Shown piece after piece: positions 1 to 9,936 of a stretch of 64,000 nt of DNA; within the stretch, counting starts at the first letter, position 1, and every line of letters starts with the position of its first letter. The translations under genes and the position numbers were made by a program. Below the pieces are notes generated by a model, which was given only the letters and a program-made list of their open reading frames with translations, had not been told where the DNA came from and searched no databases. The DNA is from Prorocentrum cordatum (taxonomy: Eukaryota; Sar; Dinophyceae; Prorocentrales; Prorocentraceae), in NCBI GenBank assembly GCA_963575745.1, contig CAUYUJ010012147.1, positions 314,965 to 378,964 on the forward strand. Reading direction: 5' to 3'.

Positions 1-97
1 TTGGGTCGCGGGTGGGTCGCGGGGTGGGTCGCGGGGTGGGCCGCGGGGTGGGTCGCGGGGTGGGTCGCGGGTGGGTAGCGAGTGGGACGACAACGAC

Positions 98-152
<55 letters not shown>
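1..152. repeat. GC-rich minisatellite followed by (CAA)n
   Basis: Bases 1-90 are a tandem array of a roughly 12-base unit, GGGTCGCGGGGT, with small variations. Bases 98-152 are an uninterrupted CAA microsatellite. There is no coding evidence; the translations through it are simple G/R/V and N runs. Confidence 0.9.
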
Positions 153-904
153 CATTTAAGACTGGGGACACTCCGTTCTCACCAGTGCCAGGGTTTTCAT
201 AGGAGGCGGGCAATACCCCCACTTTGTGGGGGGGGCGGTTCAAGCTCTACCAAATTTCCAAACGACTCTTCGCCACCACCCACACCCAGCTTCCCGCCCT
301 ATGACGTTCGGACACTTCACTTCGTGGCATGCGGACGACCGTGGCTACTCTTCAGGGCCCCGCGGCCGACGACGACGGCGTGCGCGCGCGAAGAAAAAAC
401 GATTGTGTCCCGCATGGTATTATTTGACAGGGATGATGGCCCTGGCAGGTGCGCAACCGTTGTTGCAGAAGTTCGAAAAAGTTGCTCGCAAAAGCCCGTT
501 TGACAGAAATGTTTTAAAAGTGTTGGTTTTCCTACGAATCCGCAAGAGCGCGCGGGATGAGATTTTGACATTTTTTTGTTGAAAAACCATTGGTTCTTTG
601 ATGTTTTTATGTTGAAATCGTTCCGAACACTAAGCTTTTGGAAGGATTTCGTCTTGCGCGCGCGAATGTCCACTTTACCTTATATTTTGCAAGGGATTCT
701 TGAAATTTGATTATATTAGAACAAGAAATGTCATTTTATAGTGTTTTTTTGCAAGGGAAAACGGATTACAACAAAACAGCCGGATCTGGATCACATCGTT
801 TTACCTGAGGCTTCCTCACGAAAATGATGAAAATGTAGCTGCGGCCTAGGCGGCGCAGGGGGGGCGTGCACCAGGGGGCCCAACAATAATTATTCTTTAG
901 AAGT
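153..904. other. No gene recognised
   Basis: A mixed-composition stretch, AT-richer from 590 to 800 than its surroundings. I see no conserved motif, tandem array or clear inverted repeat. Confidence 0.5.
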
Positions 905-914
905 AATAATATTC

Positions 915-978
<64 letters not shown>

Positions 979-1060
979 TCAAAAACAACAACAACAACTA
1001 CAACAACAACACCAACAACAACAACCAACCACCACCACCAACACCAACAAGAACAACGCA
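905..1060. repeat. (CAA)n microsatellite
   Basis: CAA repeats from about 914 to 1010 decay into CCA/ACCA variants up to about 1050. Confidence 0.9.
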
Positions 1061-1468
1061 ACAAACAGAATTCTCAACACCAATTCCCTATTCAGCCACG
1101 CATCCAGGGACAATGCATGACCGTTCGGCCCCCTCGCTCTGATACGTGTCGCTTCGTCTCTTTTCTCATCAACTCGCATGGCAGGTTTCTGAACCGGCTT
1201 GTGGGGATACGCGAAGCGTGAAGAATGTGTTTCGCTGGGATGTAGCATCTCGATTTCGGGTCCCAAGAGCAAGCCATCCAAACCGACCCCCAAAACGCCT
1301 CAACGACCCAAAGAAATCTCTGAGATGTCCCCTCGCAACGACCCAGGCACGGCGGCGTGACGGAGGCCAATGAGTAGTTGAAATCCTACTGAGCGCGGTG
1401 TTGTTTAAGCAATGAGCCAAGCTGAGCTTGCAAGGCAAGAACGAGCAGTATACTTACATTCCCCACCA

Positions 1469-1948
1469 TCATAATGCATTGCTGCTGGGAAGGGGAGACC
1501 CTCTGAATCGATCATCCCCGCGCGTCCTGACGGGATTGACCTCAGCACGGTCGTCATGCAACGTGGTTTCGATGTCCTTCACCCGATCGTGAACTTCTTT
1601 GAGGAGAGTAATAACTGCCACGGCCGAACACTGGCTTTTCAGCCGCGCAGTGCCCTCGACGAGCCTCTCTACAGTGAGGGTCCCGCTGCCGTCATCCAAT
1701 GAGGTGAACAACTTGCCCGGATCAGTTGCATCGAGGTCTTGAGACTTCAGCCAGATCTGCACCCACTGGTCCTCGCAGATCGTCAGCCACTCATCGAGCT
1801 CAATAGTACCATCGCCGTTCGCGTCTGCCTCGACGAAGAGGCGCTGCATCTTTTGAGTGTGCATCTTCTCCTTACGATACATCTGCCTGACCATCACGGC
1901 GTCGTCCGAAGAAGCCACCTTGAACGTCTCTTGGACGAATCCGCCACC
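1469..1948 (-). CDS. Channel exon: EF-hand C-terminus
   Basis: This block begins after the S6 exon with FVQETFKVASSDDAVMV, the usual junction in dinoflagellate channels between S6 and the cytosolic tail. It contains one good EF-hand loop (DANGDGTIELDEW) and a weaker second one (LDDGSGTLTVERL). A short helical segment, LLKEVHDRVKDIETTL, follows, and the frame ends at a stop at 1469. The intron towards S6 spans about 2.8 kb and is filled with microsatellite and inverted-repeat elements. The acceptor lies between 1935 and 1960 but I could not settle the exact base. Confidence 0.88.
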   Translation of the reverse strand, partial: GGGFVQETFKVASSDDAVMVRQMYRKEKMHTQKMQRLFVEADANGDGTIELDEWLTICEDQWVQIWLKSQDLDATDPGKLFTSLDDGSGTLTVERLVEGTARLKSQCSAVAVITLLKEVHDRVKDIETTLHDDRAEVNPVRTRGDDRFRGSPLPSSNAL

Positions 1949-4900
1949 ATGCCCCCTGGCACGTTGAGGCGTGGTAAAATGCCAAATGCTGCCTGATAAG
2001 GTTCCTGTAATTTGCCGAGGACTGGCGGCGAGCCCGGGGGAAGCGGGAAGGGGCGGGGCTTCTCAGAAGGCTCGGAAGTCTCCCAGCTTTCTGGAGAGGC
2101 ACAACAAGCCTCTCAAAAGGTCGGAGGCCTTCTGAGAAGACCCGTCGCCTTCTGAGACGGCCTGTTCCATCGTAGTTCGAGGGGATGGGCCAATTCTCCA
2201 CCTCCGCTACCATAGGGAGGAGGAGGAGGAGGAGGAGGAGGAGAAGGAGGAGGAGGAGGAGGAGGAGGAGGAGGAGGAGGAGGAGGAGAACCTCCCCATC
2301 TTCCCGTCTCCCCCGTCCTGCCTGTGTTATCGGGCGTCCGCGAAAGGGGGAAGTGAGAAGAAGGGGGCCTTTTCAGAAGGCGGCGGGTCTTCTCAGAAGG
2401 CCGCCAGCCTTCTAAGAGGTCTTCTGCGTCTTCGGGGAAGGCCTAGAAGACTTCTCAGCAGGCTGTGGCACTCCCGAGCCTTCTCAGAAGGCCCGCCTCT
2501 TCTCACTTCCCCCCTGGCTCGCCGCAGAGGCAGTGGTGGTGGAACATCGTCCGTCCGTACCCCACCCCTCGCCATCTCCTCCTCCTCCTCCCTCCTCCTC
2601 CTCCTCCTCCTCCTCCTCCTCCTCCTCCCCTTCCTCCTCTCCTCCTCCTCCTCCTCCTCCTCCTCTCCTCCTCCTCCTCCTCCTCTTCCTCCTCCTCCTC
2701 CTCCTCCTTCCTCCTCCTCCTCCTCGCGCTCTCTCCTCCTCCTCCTCTCCTCCTCTGCTCCTCCTCCGCCTCCTCCTCCTCCTCCTCCTCCTCCTCCTTC
2801 CTCCCTCCTCCCCCTCCTCTCTCCTCCTCTTCCATCCCTTCTCCTCCTCCTCCTCCTCGCTCCTCCTCCTCCTCCTCCGCCTCCTCCTCCTCATCCTCCC
2901 TCCTCCTCTCCTCCTCCTCCTCCTCCTCCTCCTCCTCCTCCTCCTCCTCCTCCTCCTCCTCCTCCTCCCCCTCCTCCTCCCCGCCGAGGGAGGCCCCTCT
3001 CACCCTCATTACCGCTGCGCTGAGTTCACCGACGCGCCCCCCCCTCCGCTGCAGAGGCTCACTGAGCGCCCCGACGGCTCTCTGAGAAAGACCACCCTCG
3101 TGCTGGGAGGAAGGGGCTCGGAAGATACTCGACTACACGCAAGAGTGACCTCTGGTAAGAGTGACCTCTGGGTAAGAGTGACCTCTGGGTAAGAGTGACC
3201 TCTGGTGCGCGGCTTTTTGAGTGCCGCGGGGGGGCCAAACGCAGAAGCGCGCAAGGCGGCACTGCCGCATCGCGTTTCTCCCATTCGGGAAACAAAAAAA
3301 AAAAAAAAAAAAAAGAAACAATACGAAAAAAAAAAAAAAAATTAGAAAAGAAGAAAAAACAAGTTACAAAAGGAAAATAAAAACAAAAAAAGAAAAAAAA
3401 GGAAATAGAGAAACAAAACAAAAAAGATAACACAAAAAAAAAAGAAGATAAACAAAAAACATAAAAAAAGTAACAACAAAACAAGAAAAAAAAGAAAAAA
3501 CAAAAAAAAAAAGGGGTACATAAAAAAAAAAAAAAAACACGAGAGAGAGAACGAAAAAAGTAAGAAAGAGAAACACAGGCCTCCAGAATGCACGCACCAA
3601 AAAAAACCAAAGCCAAAAAAAAATCAAAAAGTCACTCTGGCGACGGGTCACTCTTACGTGTAGTCGAGATACAGACAGGGCACGGCTGTTCCATTGGCCA
3701 GTTCAACATACGCGGTACCCTGAGATGCGACGTTGCAACAAAAATGGCAACATCGCGAAAAATGAAGACCGGAGCACTAAACCCAATCTTTCTGCGTCAT
3801 TTTTCGAGCCAGATCGGTCTGTGTCCCAGGGACCAGAACGGAGCGAAAACGCCAATTGTGGAAGATTGCATCGCCAGGATCTCATTGTAATGCGCGTGAT
3901 CTGGTCATCTCTACCAACCCCGTCCTCCCGACCCGATCATGGTCTTGCTGGCTCTCTGGCGCTCTCCAAGGGCCCCAGGATGCCAGAGACGACTCGCGAG
4001 GCGGCCGCGGCAGGCAAGTTGGGCCGCCAAAATTGCCCAAGATGCCAGCAGGACCGCCCAGGAGGGCCCCCAGAGGAGCCAAGATGGTCTCGAGACAGCC
4101 CGCGGGGGCCCTGGTACAGTTGCTGGCCAAGAGGGTGCTACGAGGGTTGCCACGAGGGCCAGATTTTGCATCCTCCTCCTCCTCCTCCTCCTCCTCCCTC
4201 CTCCCTCCTCCCTCCTCCCTCCTCCCTCCTCCCTCCTCCTTCCTCCCTCCTCCCACCTCCCGCCTCCCTCCTCCCTCCTCCTCCTCCTCCCTCTCCTCCT
4301 CCTCCTCCTCCTCCTCCTCCTCCTCCCTCCTCCCTCCTCCCTCCTCGTGACTTTCTCTTGTTCGTGTCCCCGCCGCTTCGGACGTCTGCCACCCTAAGAC
4401 GGCCCAAGAGGCCCCCGAGACGGCCACGAGAAATCCACACGGCAGACTCTGAAAGTGCCAGACTGCCCAAAAGAGCCCCCAAACGTTCCACGAAGCCCTC
4501 AATAGGCTCCAAGTCATTCAACACGCCCCCCAACAGCCTCCAAGAGACCCCAAGAGGAGGAGGGAAGATTATGAGACGACGAAACGACGACGAACTCGAA
4601 ACAAAACACCCCGACTCGACGAAGGAGACCGTGACGATTATCACGGCTCTCCCAAGCCTCCGCACGCGAAGTGTCATACGTCACCGCTTCCTGAACGCTC
4701 CGCGACAAAAGAAAACCACAGAATGCGTGGCTGGCACAATGGCGAGACTTTCCGCAAGCAACTGGATACTCCATTTATAATCCCGATGACGGCAAATCCA
4801 AGTGCCATCTTGTGCACAACAGAATAGATGAAGAGTGCCTCGTGCACATTCTCCATCAATACCCTTGCTGGGGGGGCCCAATTTGCGAGGGTAAACTCAA

Positions 4901-5255
4901 ACATGGTAAGGAGTGACCGGGAAAAGCTCCCGAAATACTCGAAAACCACAACCTGCTCTTCGGCCTGGCTCTTCTGAAAGTAATACTCCTGGAGGGCCTG
5001 ATTGACAGCCAGCGCTAGCAGCATGTGCATGACCACCAACAGCGCCAAAGACCATCCCAGGATCGCCACGCTTCCCTTGAGCGAGGTTCGGGGAACAAAC
5101 AATGACATACACATAAGATTTCGGAGGTCCGCTTGCATCTCTTAGATCGGCGCGTGACCCTCCTCCAAGGCGCGCGGAGCGCGCAAAGAGCGGCGCCGAA
5201 GGCGCCGCCAGGGGGCTCCAACGCCGATCTAAGAGATCCGCGCAGACCTCCGACA

Positions 5256-5289
<34 letters not shown>

Positions 5290-8200
5290 CATTGTTTGAT
5301 CCCCGAGAGGTCGACAGAAGGTACAAGGAATCAAACCTGAGGTGGTGCATGTGCCGGAAGAGCCGAAGCAGCCTGGCTAACCGCGAGAGGCGCGCGAGGC
5401 GCAGCATCTGCGCGTTCACGTCCACGTCCACGTCGAGGCGACTATACATCTGCCGCCGCGCTGCGTCGCGGCCGGTGTGCATCGTGCCCCTTGCTGCTGG
5501 TCGATCCTGCGGCCCTCGCGCCGCCATCAGTAACGCAGAACGAGGAACGAAGGGGCGTTTCGGGCCACGGCGGGCCCGGGCCAGAGACCTGGGGGCTGGG
5601 CCGAAGACCCCAGACCACCGACGTCATGATTTTTTCATGACGCGGCCCCCAGAGGTCCGGACCCCTTCCCTGGGACCGGTTTTTCATCCCGAGTCGTTTT
5701 TTCACGGTCCCGAGGCCCGGTAAGGGCCCCCGGGGGCCGAAAATGTAGAAAAACCTCCCGTCGTGATTTTTTCACGACCCGAGGGGGTCTGGGGCCCGAA
5801 GCCCCTGTCTCGGCGTCTCGGCCGTGCTCCTCCCGAGAAGTCTCTGCGCAGCGCGCGTGCCTGACGTGGGGGGCCGCTCTCGGGCGGGCGGCCTCGGCCT
5901 GGGTGACGGGTGGAGCAAGAGGGGCGCCAGTTGGGCCCTTCCGGGCCCCCGCCGCCTCAAAAATGGGCCCTGTAAGAGTGCGATGCCTCGTCAGGGCTGC
6001 CCCTTGCGCCCCACGATCTCCCAGCCGCGCAGCCTAGGGTATTTTTGGCACGGCGCCGCTGCGCAGTTTTCTCAGCGTCGTGGGCGTCCGAGGGCGTGGC
6101 GTCCTCACCTGGCGCCTTTTCATACAACGCGGCGTTCGCGAGACAGCTGGTACGGGGTAACATCCTAAGCCAAGGTCAATGCAGGACCCCTTTCTTCACC
6201 CACCATGTAGGTCACCCCCCATTACCACTCGCCCGACGCTATTGTGCGTCGCGCCGCGACGTCTTTCTGGCCTCTGGGGGGAGAGCCCATGGGAACACTC
6301 TGAATCTGGGCCGTCGGCGCCTCCACCGCCACCGCCCCCTCCCCCCCCCCCCTCCACAGCGCGGCGGAGCGAACGCGCGACAGCAGAACTGGATCCACAA
6401 CGCAACCACTGAAAGATCAACCCAATTCCAGCAATCCTTTGTGAACTCGAGGCGGAGGCCGACGACTTTGATGACAATCTCGGCAGCGAAAAATGCCCCG
6501 AAAACCCAATCACAGATTTCAAACACCGCTTCGCCATGTGGCCACACACTGGATGATACACCATCTGCACTACTATGACCAGTCCATACGGCAAGATCGA
6601 AACCATGGTACTGCGACTCGGCAGCCATAACGCAACCGTTGATGAGGATCATGCCAGCGACGAACATTTCGAAGGCAGGGTGCTGCACGACCCTAAACAA
6701 AACACCTTTTCTTGCCAGAAACCGTTCCCACGATGCTTGCCGCCGCAAGGTGCTGCTGAACCCACGGGAGACTGCTGCTTGCCTACTGCCTGGAGTGCTT
6801 ATAAGGGCCCCCGGGGGCCGAAAATGTAGAAAAACCTCCCGTCGTGATTTTTTCACGACCCGAGGGGGTCTGGGGCCCGAAGCCCCTGTCTCGGCGTCTC
6901 GGCCGTGCTCCTCCCGAGAAGTCTCTGCGCAGCGCGCGTGCCTGACGTGGGGGGCCGCTCTCGGGCGGGCGGCCTCGGCCTGGGTGACGGGTGGAGCAAG
7001 AGGGGCGCCAGTTGGGCCCTTCCGGGCCCCCGCCGCCTCAAAAATGGGCCCTGTAAGAGTGCGATGCCTCGTCAGGGCTGCCCCTTGCGCCCCACGATCT
7101 CCCAGCCGCGCAGCCTAGGGTATTTTTGGCACGGCGCCGCTGCGCAGTTTTCTCAGCGTCGTGGGCGTCCGAGGGCGTGGCGTCCTCACCTGGCGCCTTT
7201 TCATACAACGCGGCGTTCGCGAGACAGCTGGTACGGGGTAACATCCTAAGCCAAGGTCAATGCAGGACCCCTTTCTTCACCCACCATGTAGGTCACCCCC
7301 CATTACCACTCGCCCGACGCTATTGTGCGTCGCGCCGCGACGTCTTTCTGGCCTCTGGGGGGAGAGCCCATGGGAACACTCTGAATCTGGGCCGTCGGCG
7401 CCTCCACCGCCACCGCCCCCTCCCCCCCCCCCTCCACAGCGCGGCGGAGCGAACGCGCGACAGCAGAACTGGATCCACAACGCAACCACTGAAAGATCAA
7501 CCCAATTCCAGCAATCCTTTGTGAACTCGAGGCGGAGGCCGACGACTTTGATGACAATCTCGGCAGCGAAAAATGCCCCGAAAACCCAATCACAGATTTC
7601 AAACACCGCTTCGCCATGTGGCCACACACTGGATGATACACCATCTGCACTACTATGACCAGTCCATACGGCAAGATCGAAACCATGGTACTGCGACTCG
7701 GCAGCCATAACGCAACCGTTGATGAGGATCATGCCAGCGACGAACATTTCGAAGGCAGGGTGCTGCACGACCCTAAACAAAACACCTTTTCTTGCCAGAA
7801 ACCGTTCCCACGATGCTTGCCGCCGCAAGGTGCTGCTGAACCCACGGGAGACTGCTGCTTGCCTACTGCCTGGAGTGCTTATTTCTGTAATGCGCCTGCC
7901 AACGCCTGTGTCATTGCTAAACTCACTAAAACCCTTGCTGCTGCCCGAGATCTCGCGCCTCGGCTGACCCTTCACATCGGGTAACGCCACCTCCTGACTG
8001 ATCTGGTCATCATCGGTTTTCGTCCGACTAAAAGGTGGCACAGCAGGCTGTTCTCCGCCGTACAAAATATCCGCGTCACCGTGGTCCCCCATCACTGCCG
8101 CCAACCTCTCCCGCAACCTCTGCACTTCCGCCTCGAGGCACCTAACGTTCAGGTTGTGTGCTTGCCTCGCCCGCCTGATCAAAGACTCGAAGTCGTTGCC

Positions 8201-8290
8201 TTCATCGGCGTCTGCCAACTCTTCATCTCCGCGCGGGGTGCGCATGTGTATGATCAGCGCGCACCCCCGGCCCACGCAATTCCGAAGCAA
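1469..8290 (-). CDS. Voltage-gated cation channel, one six-helix domain with EF-hands (whole gene, spliced)
   Basis: Four coding blocks on the minus strand together make one channel. In order they are an N-terminal acidic coiled coil plus S1-S3 (8290 to about 7466), S4 (about 5413 to 5312), S5-pore-S6 (about 5087 to 4773) and a C-terminal EF-hand block (about 1948 to 1469). The layout matches the single-domain voltage-gated cation channels common in dinoflagellates and other algae, which carry Na+ or Ca2+ across a membrane. The selectivity-filter stretch is FTLANW, with no acidic residue where NaChBac-type channels have TLESW, so ion preference cannot be assigned. The EF-hands suggest Ca2+ feedback. 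The S1-S3 exon also occurs in a second tandem copy downstream. The first Met is uncertain: MRTPRGDEEL near 8245 is plausible, but an upstream exon may exist. Gene class is secure; exon edges are approximate except at 5083-5311. Confidence 0.88.
2025..2170. repeat. TTCTCAGAAGGC-type inverted-repeat element (family F, diverged)
   Basis: Several copies of TTCTCAGAAGGC and its reverse complement in a GGGGGAAG context, the hallmark of the family whose best copy lies at 18090-18281. No target duplication is evident. Confidence 0.55.
2213..2290. repeat. (GGA)n microsatellite
   Basis: Nearly pure AGG/GGA triplets inside the last intron of the channel gene. Confidence 0.95.
2338..2525. repeat. Family F inverted-repeat element
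   Basis: The left end reads GGGGGAAGTGAGAAGAAG and the right end CTTCTCACTTCCCCCC, forming a terminal inverted repeat. The interior holds repeated TTCTCAGAAGGC palindromes. It is flanked by CGTCCGCG on the left and CTCGCCGCAG on the right. Confidence 0.75.
2575..2990. repeat. (TCC)n tract, about 410 bp
   Basis: TCC triplets with occasional CTC, TTCC and CGC interruptions. The long Pro/Ser/Leu or Glu/Arg/Gly open frames across it are low-complexity artefacts. Confidence 0.95.
3123..3672. mobile_element. Family B inverted-repeat element carrying an A-rich insert
   Basis: The ends are CGACTACACGCAAGAGTGACC-like on the left and its complement (GGTCACTCTTACGTGTAGTCG) on the right, flanked by the direct repeat AGATAC at 3123-3128 and 3667-3672. 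The CAAGAGTGACC motif is repeated four times at the left end. Other family members are about 190 bp; this one is about 540 bp because an A-rich tract (about 3294-3540) lies in its middle. Confidence 0.8.
3673..4165. other. No gene recognised
   Basis: Lies in the long channel intron. From about 3980 it contains loose CCAAGATGGCC-like units also seen at 12.5 kb and 42.5 kb. No coding motif seen. Confidence 0.5.
4166..4347. repeat. (TCC)n / (CCCTCCT)n tract
   Basis: TCC triplets interleaved with a 7-base CCCTCCT unit, nearly pure pyrimidine on the plus strand. Confidence 0.95.
4773..5087 (-). CDS. Channel exon: S5, pore and S6
   Basis: The exon encodes LKGSVAILGWSLALLVVMHM (S5), a pore loop with YFGSFSRSLLTMFEFTLANW and the S6 helix HKMALGFAVIGIINGV. 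SLLTMFE.TLANW followed by an aromatic S6 ending in GxxNGV is a strong signature of dinoflagellate voltage-gated cation channels. The coding meaning ends near 4773; the residues read beyond it (SSCLRKVSPL) are probably intron. The upstream edge is fixed by the inverted-repeat intron 5088-5306. Confidence 0.9.
5083..5311 (-). mobile_element. Introner, family A, inside the channel gene
   Basis: A 219-bp element (5088-5306) is flanked by GAGGT on both sides (5083-5087 and 5307-5311). The terminal inverted repeats begin TCGGGGAACAAACAATGACA. Internally a second pair of inverted arms (CGGAGGTCCGC and relatives) surrounds a GC-rich loop, and one arm carries a (TA)n tract at about 5262-5280. Deleting the element plus one GAGGT joins S4 to S5 as SLYLLSTS/LKGSVAILGW in frame, matching the uninterrupted family sequence. 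The coding-strand borders are not GT-AG. Confidence 0.85.
5312..5530 (-). CDS. Channel exon: S4 voltage sensor
   Basis: The reading NAQMLRLARLSRLARLLRLF, followed by RHMHHLRFDSLYLL, has six arginines at every third position, the voltage-sensing S4 helix. The part before it (MAARGPQDRPAARG, then an acidic DVDVDV run) would be the S3-S4 linker; its acceptor edge is unclear. Confidence 0.88.
5600..5800. repeat. Hairpin-rich dispersed repeat
   Basis: Short perfect hairpins such as CATGATTTTTTCATG and GTCGTGATTTTTTCACGAC lie among GGGCCCCCGGGGGCC palindromes. A related sequence (CCCGGGACTGG, GACGGTCCTGGGGGCC) occurs at 35840-35940. Confidence 0.6.
5721..6801. repeat. Tandem duplication, copy 1 (1081 bp)
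   Basis: This block is repeated at once as 6802-7881. By eye the two differ only by one C in a poly-C run (near 6350 and 7430). The block contains the S1-S3 exon of the channel on the minus strand and part of the adjacent intron. In this copy the exon is truncated at its 5' side: its upstream neighbour is the intron-like GGGCCCCCGGGGGCC, not the coiled-coil exon. Confidence 0.95.
6385..6801 (-). pseudogene. Second copy of the S1-S3 exon
   Basis: The sequence is the same as the S1-S3 exon at 7466-7881 but is cut at its 5' side by the duplication breakpoint. Upstream in frame lies GALISTPGSR instead of EISTPGSR. It has no obvious acceptor of its own. It could be skipped, or used as an alternative exon that would repeat S1-S3. 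Confidence 0.7.
6802..7881. repeat. Tandem duplication, copy 2 (1080 bp)
   Basis: This copy is continuous with the N-terminal coding sequence upstream, so it is probably the ancestral and expressed one. Confidence 0.95.
7466..8290 (-). CDS. Channel exon: N-terminal coiled coil and S1-S3
   Basis: Residues 30-68 of this open frame (NDFESLIRRARQAHNLNVRC, then LEAEVQRLRERLAAVMGD) form an acidic coiled coil. Residues 178-200 are S1 (PAFEMFVAGMILINGCVMAAE), 230-253 are S2 (FEICDWVFGAFFAAEIVIK) and 259-275 are S3 (CWNWVDLSVVALWIQ). The acidic residue in S2 and the NWVDL motif in S3 are charge-transfer positions of voltage sensors. The frame then runs into poly-Gly from a CCACCGCC tract, which marks the donor side. 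The first Met is uncertain. Confidence 0.87.
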
Positions 8291-8520
8291 GGGACGCGGG
8301 AGATGGGCGCGGGAGAGACTCCTTCGGGCTCGAACCGTGGAACACGAACGACTTCGGCAAAAATCGGCGCCTGTATTATAGTCACCGTGTTGATTTGATC
8401 GGGGTGGTGATGCTGATCACATTGATGGCCAGCAGCGTAATCGTTGCGAGACGTGGGGAATGCCATCGAAGTGTTCGTGTTCATGTCGTATACGAGTCTC
8501 TGGGGGGACGAACAACTCGC

Positions 8521-8647
8521 CATCGCTTGGACGTCCATTCCCTGTTTTTTTTTGTCGGTTTCGTGCGCGGTTTTGCCAAATGGTCAAGGATGCTCCTCGA
8601 TGGCCCTCGCCGAAGAAAAAAAACGAACACGTCCTAGCGATGCCAAG
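8521..8647. mobile_element. Family E inverted-repeat element
   Basis: It begins CATCGCTTGGACGTCCATTC and ends CACGTCCTAGCGATGCCAAG, a terminal inverted repeat of about 15 bases. The interior contains TTTTGTCGGTTTCGTGCGCG and TGGTCAAGGATGCTCCTCGA, shared with copies at 32073-32207 and 46659-46784. Confidence 0.8.
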
Positions 8648-8649
8648 AC

Positions 8650-9460
8650 AATGACATAAGCATAACAAGTCGGAGGTGCGCACGCTATCTTCCTCAGCCT
8701 TGCTGCAGGCCCGTGCACGCCGGGGGGTGCTCCGGCGCCTGCTTGGCTGGATGGTACGGTCGGGCTTTCCGACGACTGTGTTCTCCGGACGGGGCTGAAC
8801 AGCTAGATTCCCCACGTTCAGGGTGGGACGCTCTGGGGGAAAGCAGTTGTGTTAGGCTTCGGGTGGTAGGGTCAGGGTTACCAGATAGGGTGTAAGAGTT
8901 GGGGCGTTGGGTTTAGGGTCTCAGAATTTGGGTGATCAGGTCAGGGCGGTAATGTTAGGGGGTATGGTTCAGGAGCCAGGGGGTCAGCGTGGCCAGAGGA
9001 GGGGGAGGGGGGGGGAATTTTCGAGTCCAAGGGGGGGAGGGGGAGTGGGGATGGTCAAAGCAACCCCCTCCCGCTGGAAAGAGTGGGAGGCATGGGGGGT
9101 CCGGAACGACGGATCGGGAAAAGGGGGACGACGCACTTGGGAGGGGGGGGGAGGGGGGGGTCCCGGACGTCCCCACCCTGTGGGGGAACCAGCGGCACGC
9201 CCTCCATAGTTAGGCTTCACGTGCGTTCGCAGCCAGAGAGGCCCCGCCTGTAGGCGTTGAGAGCTTCCGAGGGCCCCCGAAGGCCGCCGGAGGCCTCCGA
9301 ACTCCGTCGCCGGGGCCGCCCGAGGGCCGCCCGAGGGCGGCGGAGGGCCGCCGGGGAGGCCACCGAGGGCTCCCCGAGGTCTCCTTGGTCCCCGCACCTC
9401 GCGATCCGCGCACCCCGACGCGCGACCCGCGACTCTCTTCGCGCCCGCGCTCCTCCCCCC
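8650..9460. other. No gene recognised; G-rich simple sequence
   Basis: From 8850 to 9010 the plus strand has loose GGGTTAGGG/GGTCAGGG words, and from 9250 to 9370 CCGCCCGAGGG-type units. Neither is a regular array. No coding motif seen. Confidence 0.5.
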
Positions 9461-9461
9461 C

Positions 9462-9630
9462 CTCCCCCTCCTCCTCCTCCTCCTCCTCCTCCTCCTCCTC
9501 CTCCTCCTCCTCCTCCTCCTCCTCCTCCTCCTCCTCCTCCTCCTCCTCCTCCTCCTCCTCCTCCTCCTCCTCCTCCTCCTCCTCACTCCTCCTCCTCCTC
9601 CTCCTCCTCCTCCTCCTCCTCCTCCTCCGC
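9462..9630. repeat. (TCC)n tract
   Basis: Nearly perfect TCC triplets for about 170 bp with a single CTCACTCC interruption. Confidence 0.97.
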
Positions 9631-9759
9631 CGTCCGAAGGGCAGCCGCCCCGGCCCAAACCGCGGCGCGCGAGGCGTGCGGTTGCCTCCGCGGCCCCGCG
9701 GGCGACCGGGGCGGGCGATCCCGCGGAGCCTGTCGTGCCCTGACCTTCCTGACTACCTA

Positions 9760-9915
9760 CCAGACCACCCCAACCCAACCCGACGACCCCAATTTCGGGT
9801 TGGGGGGGGTACGGGTTCCATGTGTGTTTTTTCAGTGTTCCCCGACCCCCCCCCAACTGGAAATGGAGGGCAAATTGAGGCCTTCGGGTTGGGCTGGGGT
9901 GGTTTGGTGGGTGGT
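9760..9915. mobile_element. Inverted-repeat element with arms of about 40 bp
   Basis: The left arm contains CAGACCACCCCAACCCAACC and the right arm its near complement (GGTTGGGCTGGGGTGGTTTG), separated by poly-G and poly-C tracts. The word TGACT abuts both ends and may be the target duplication. Confidence 0.65.
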
Positions 9916-9936
9916 GACTTCCAGGAGGGCTAAAAG

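Noticed and set aside
2503-3192. Long Pro/Ser/Leu and Glu/Arg/Gly open frames, here and across the other TCC/GGA tracts
   Set aside because: They are translations of triplet microsatellites; all frames are open and none has a motif.
8870-9010. Telomeric TTTAGGG-like repeats
   Set aside because: Only isolated GGGTTTAGGG and GTTAGGG words occur; no regular array.
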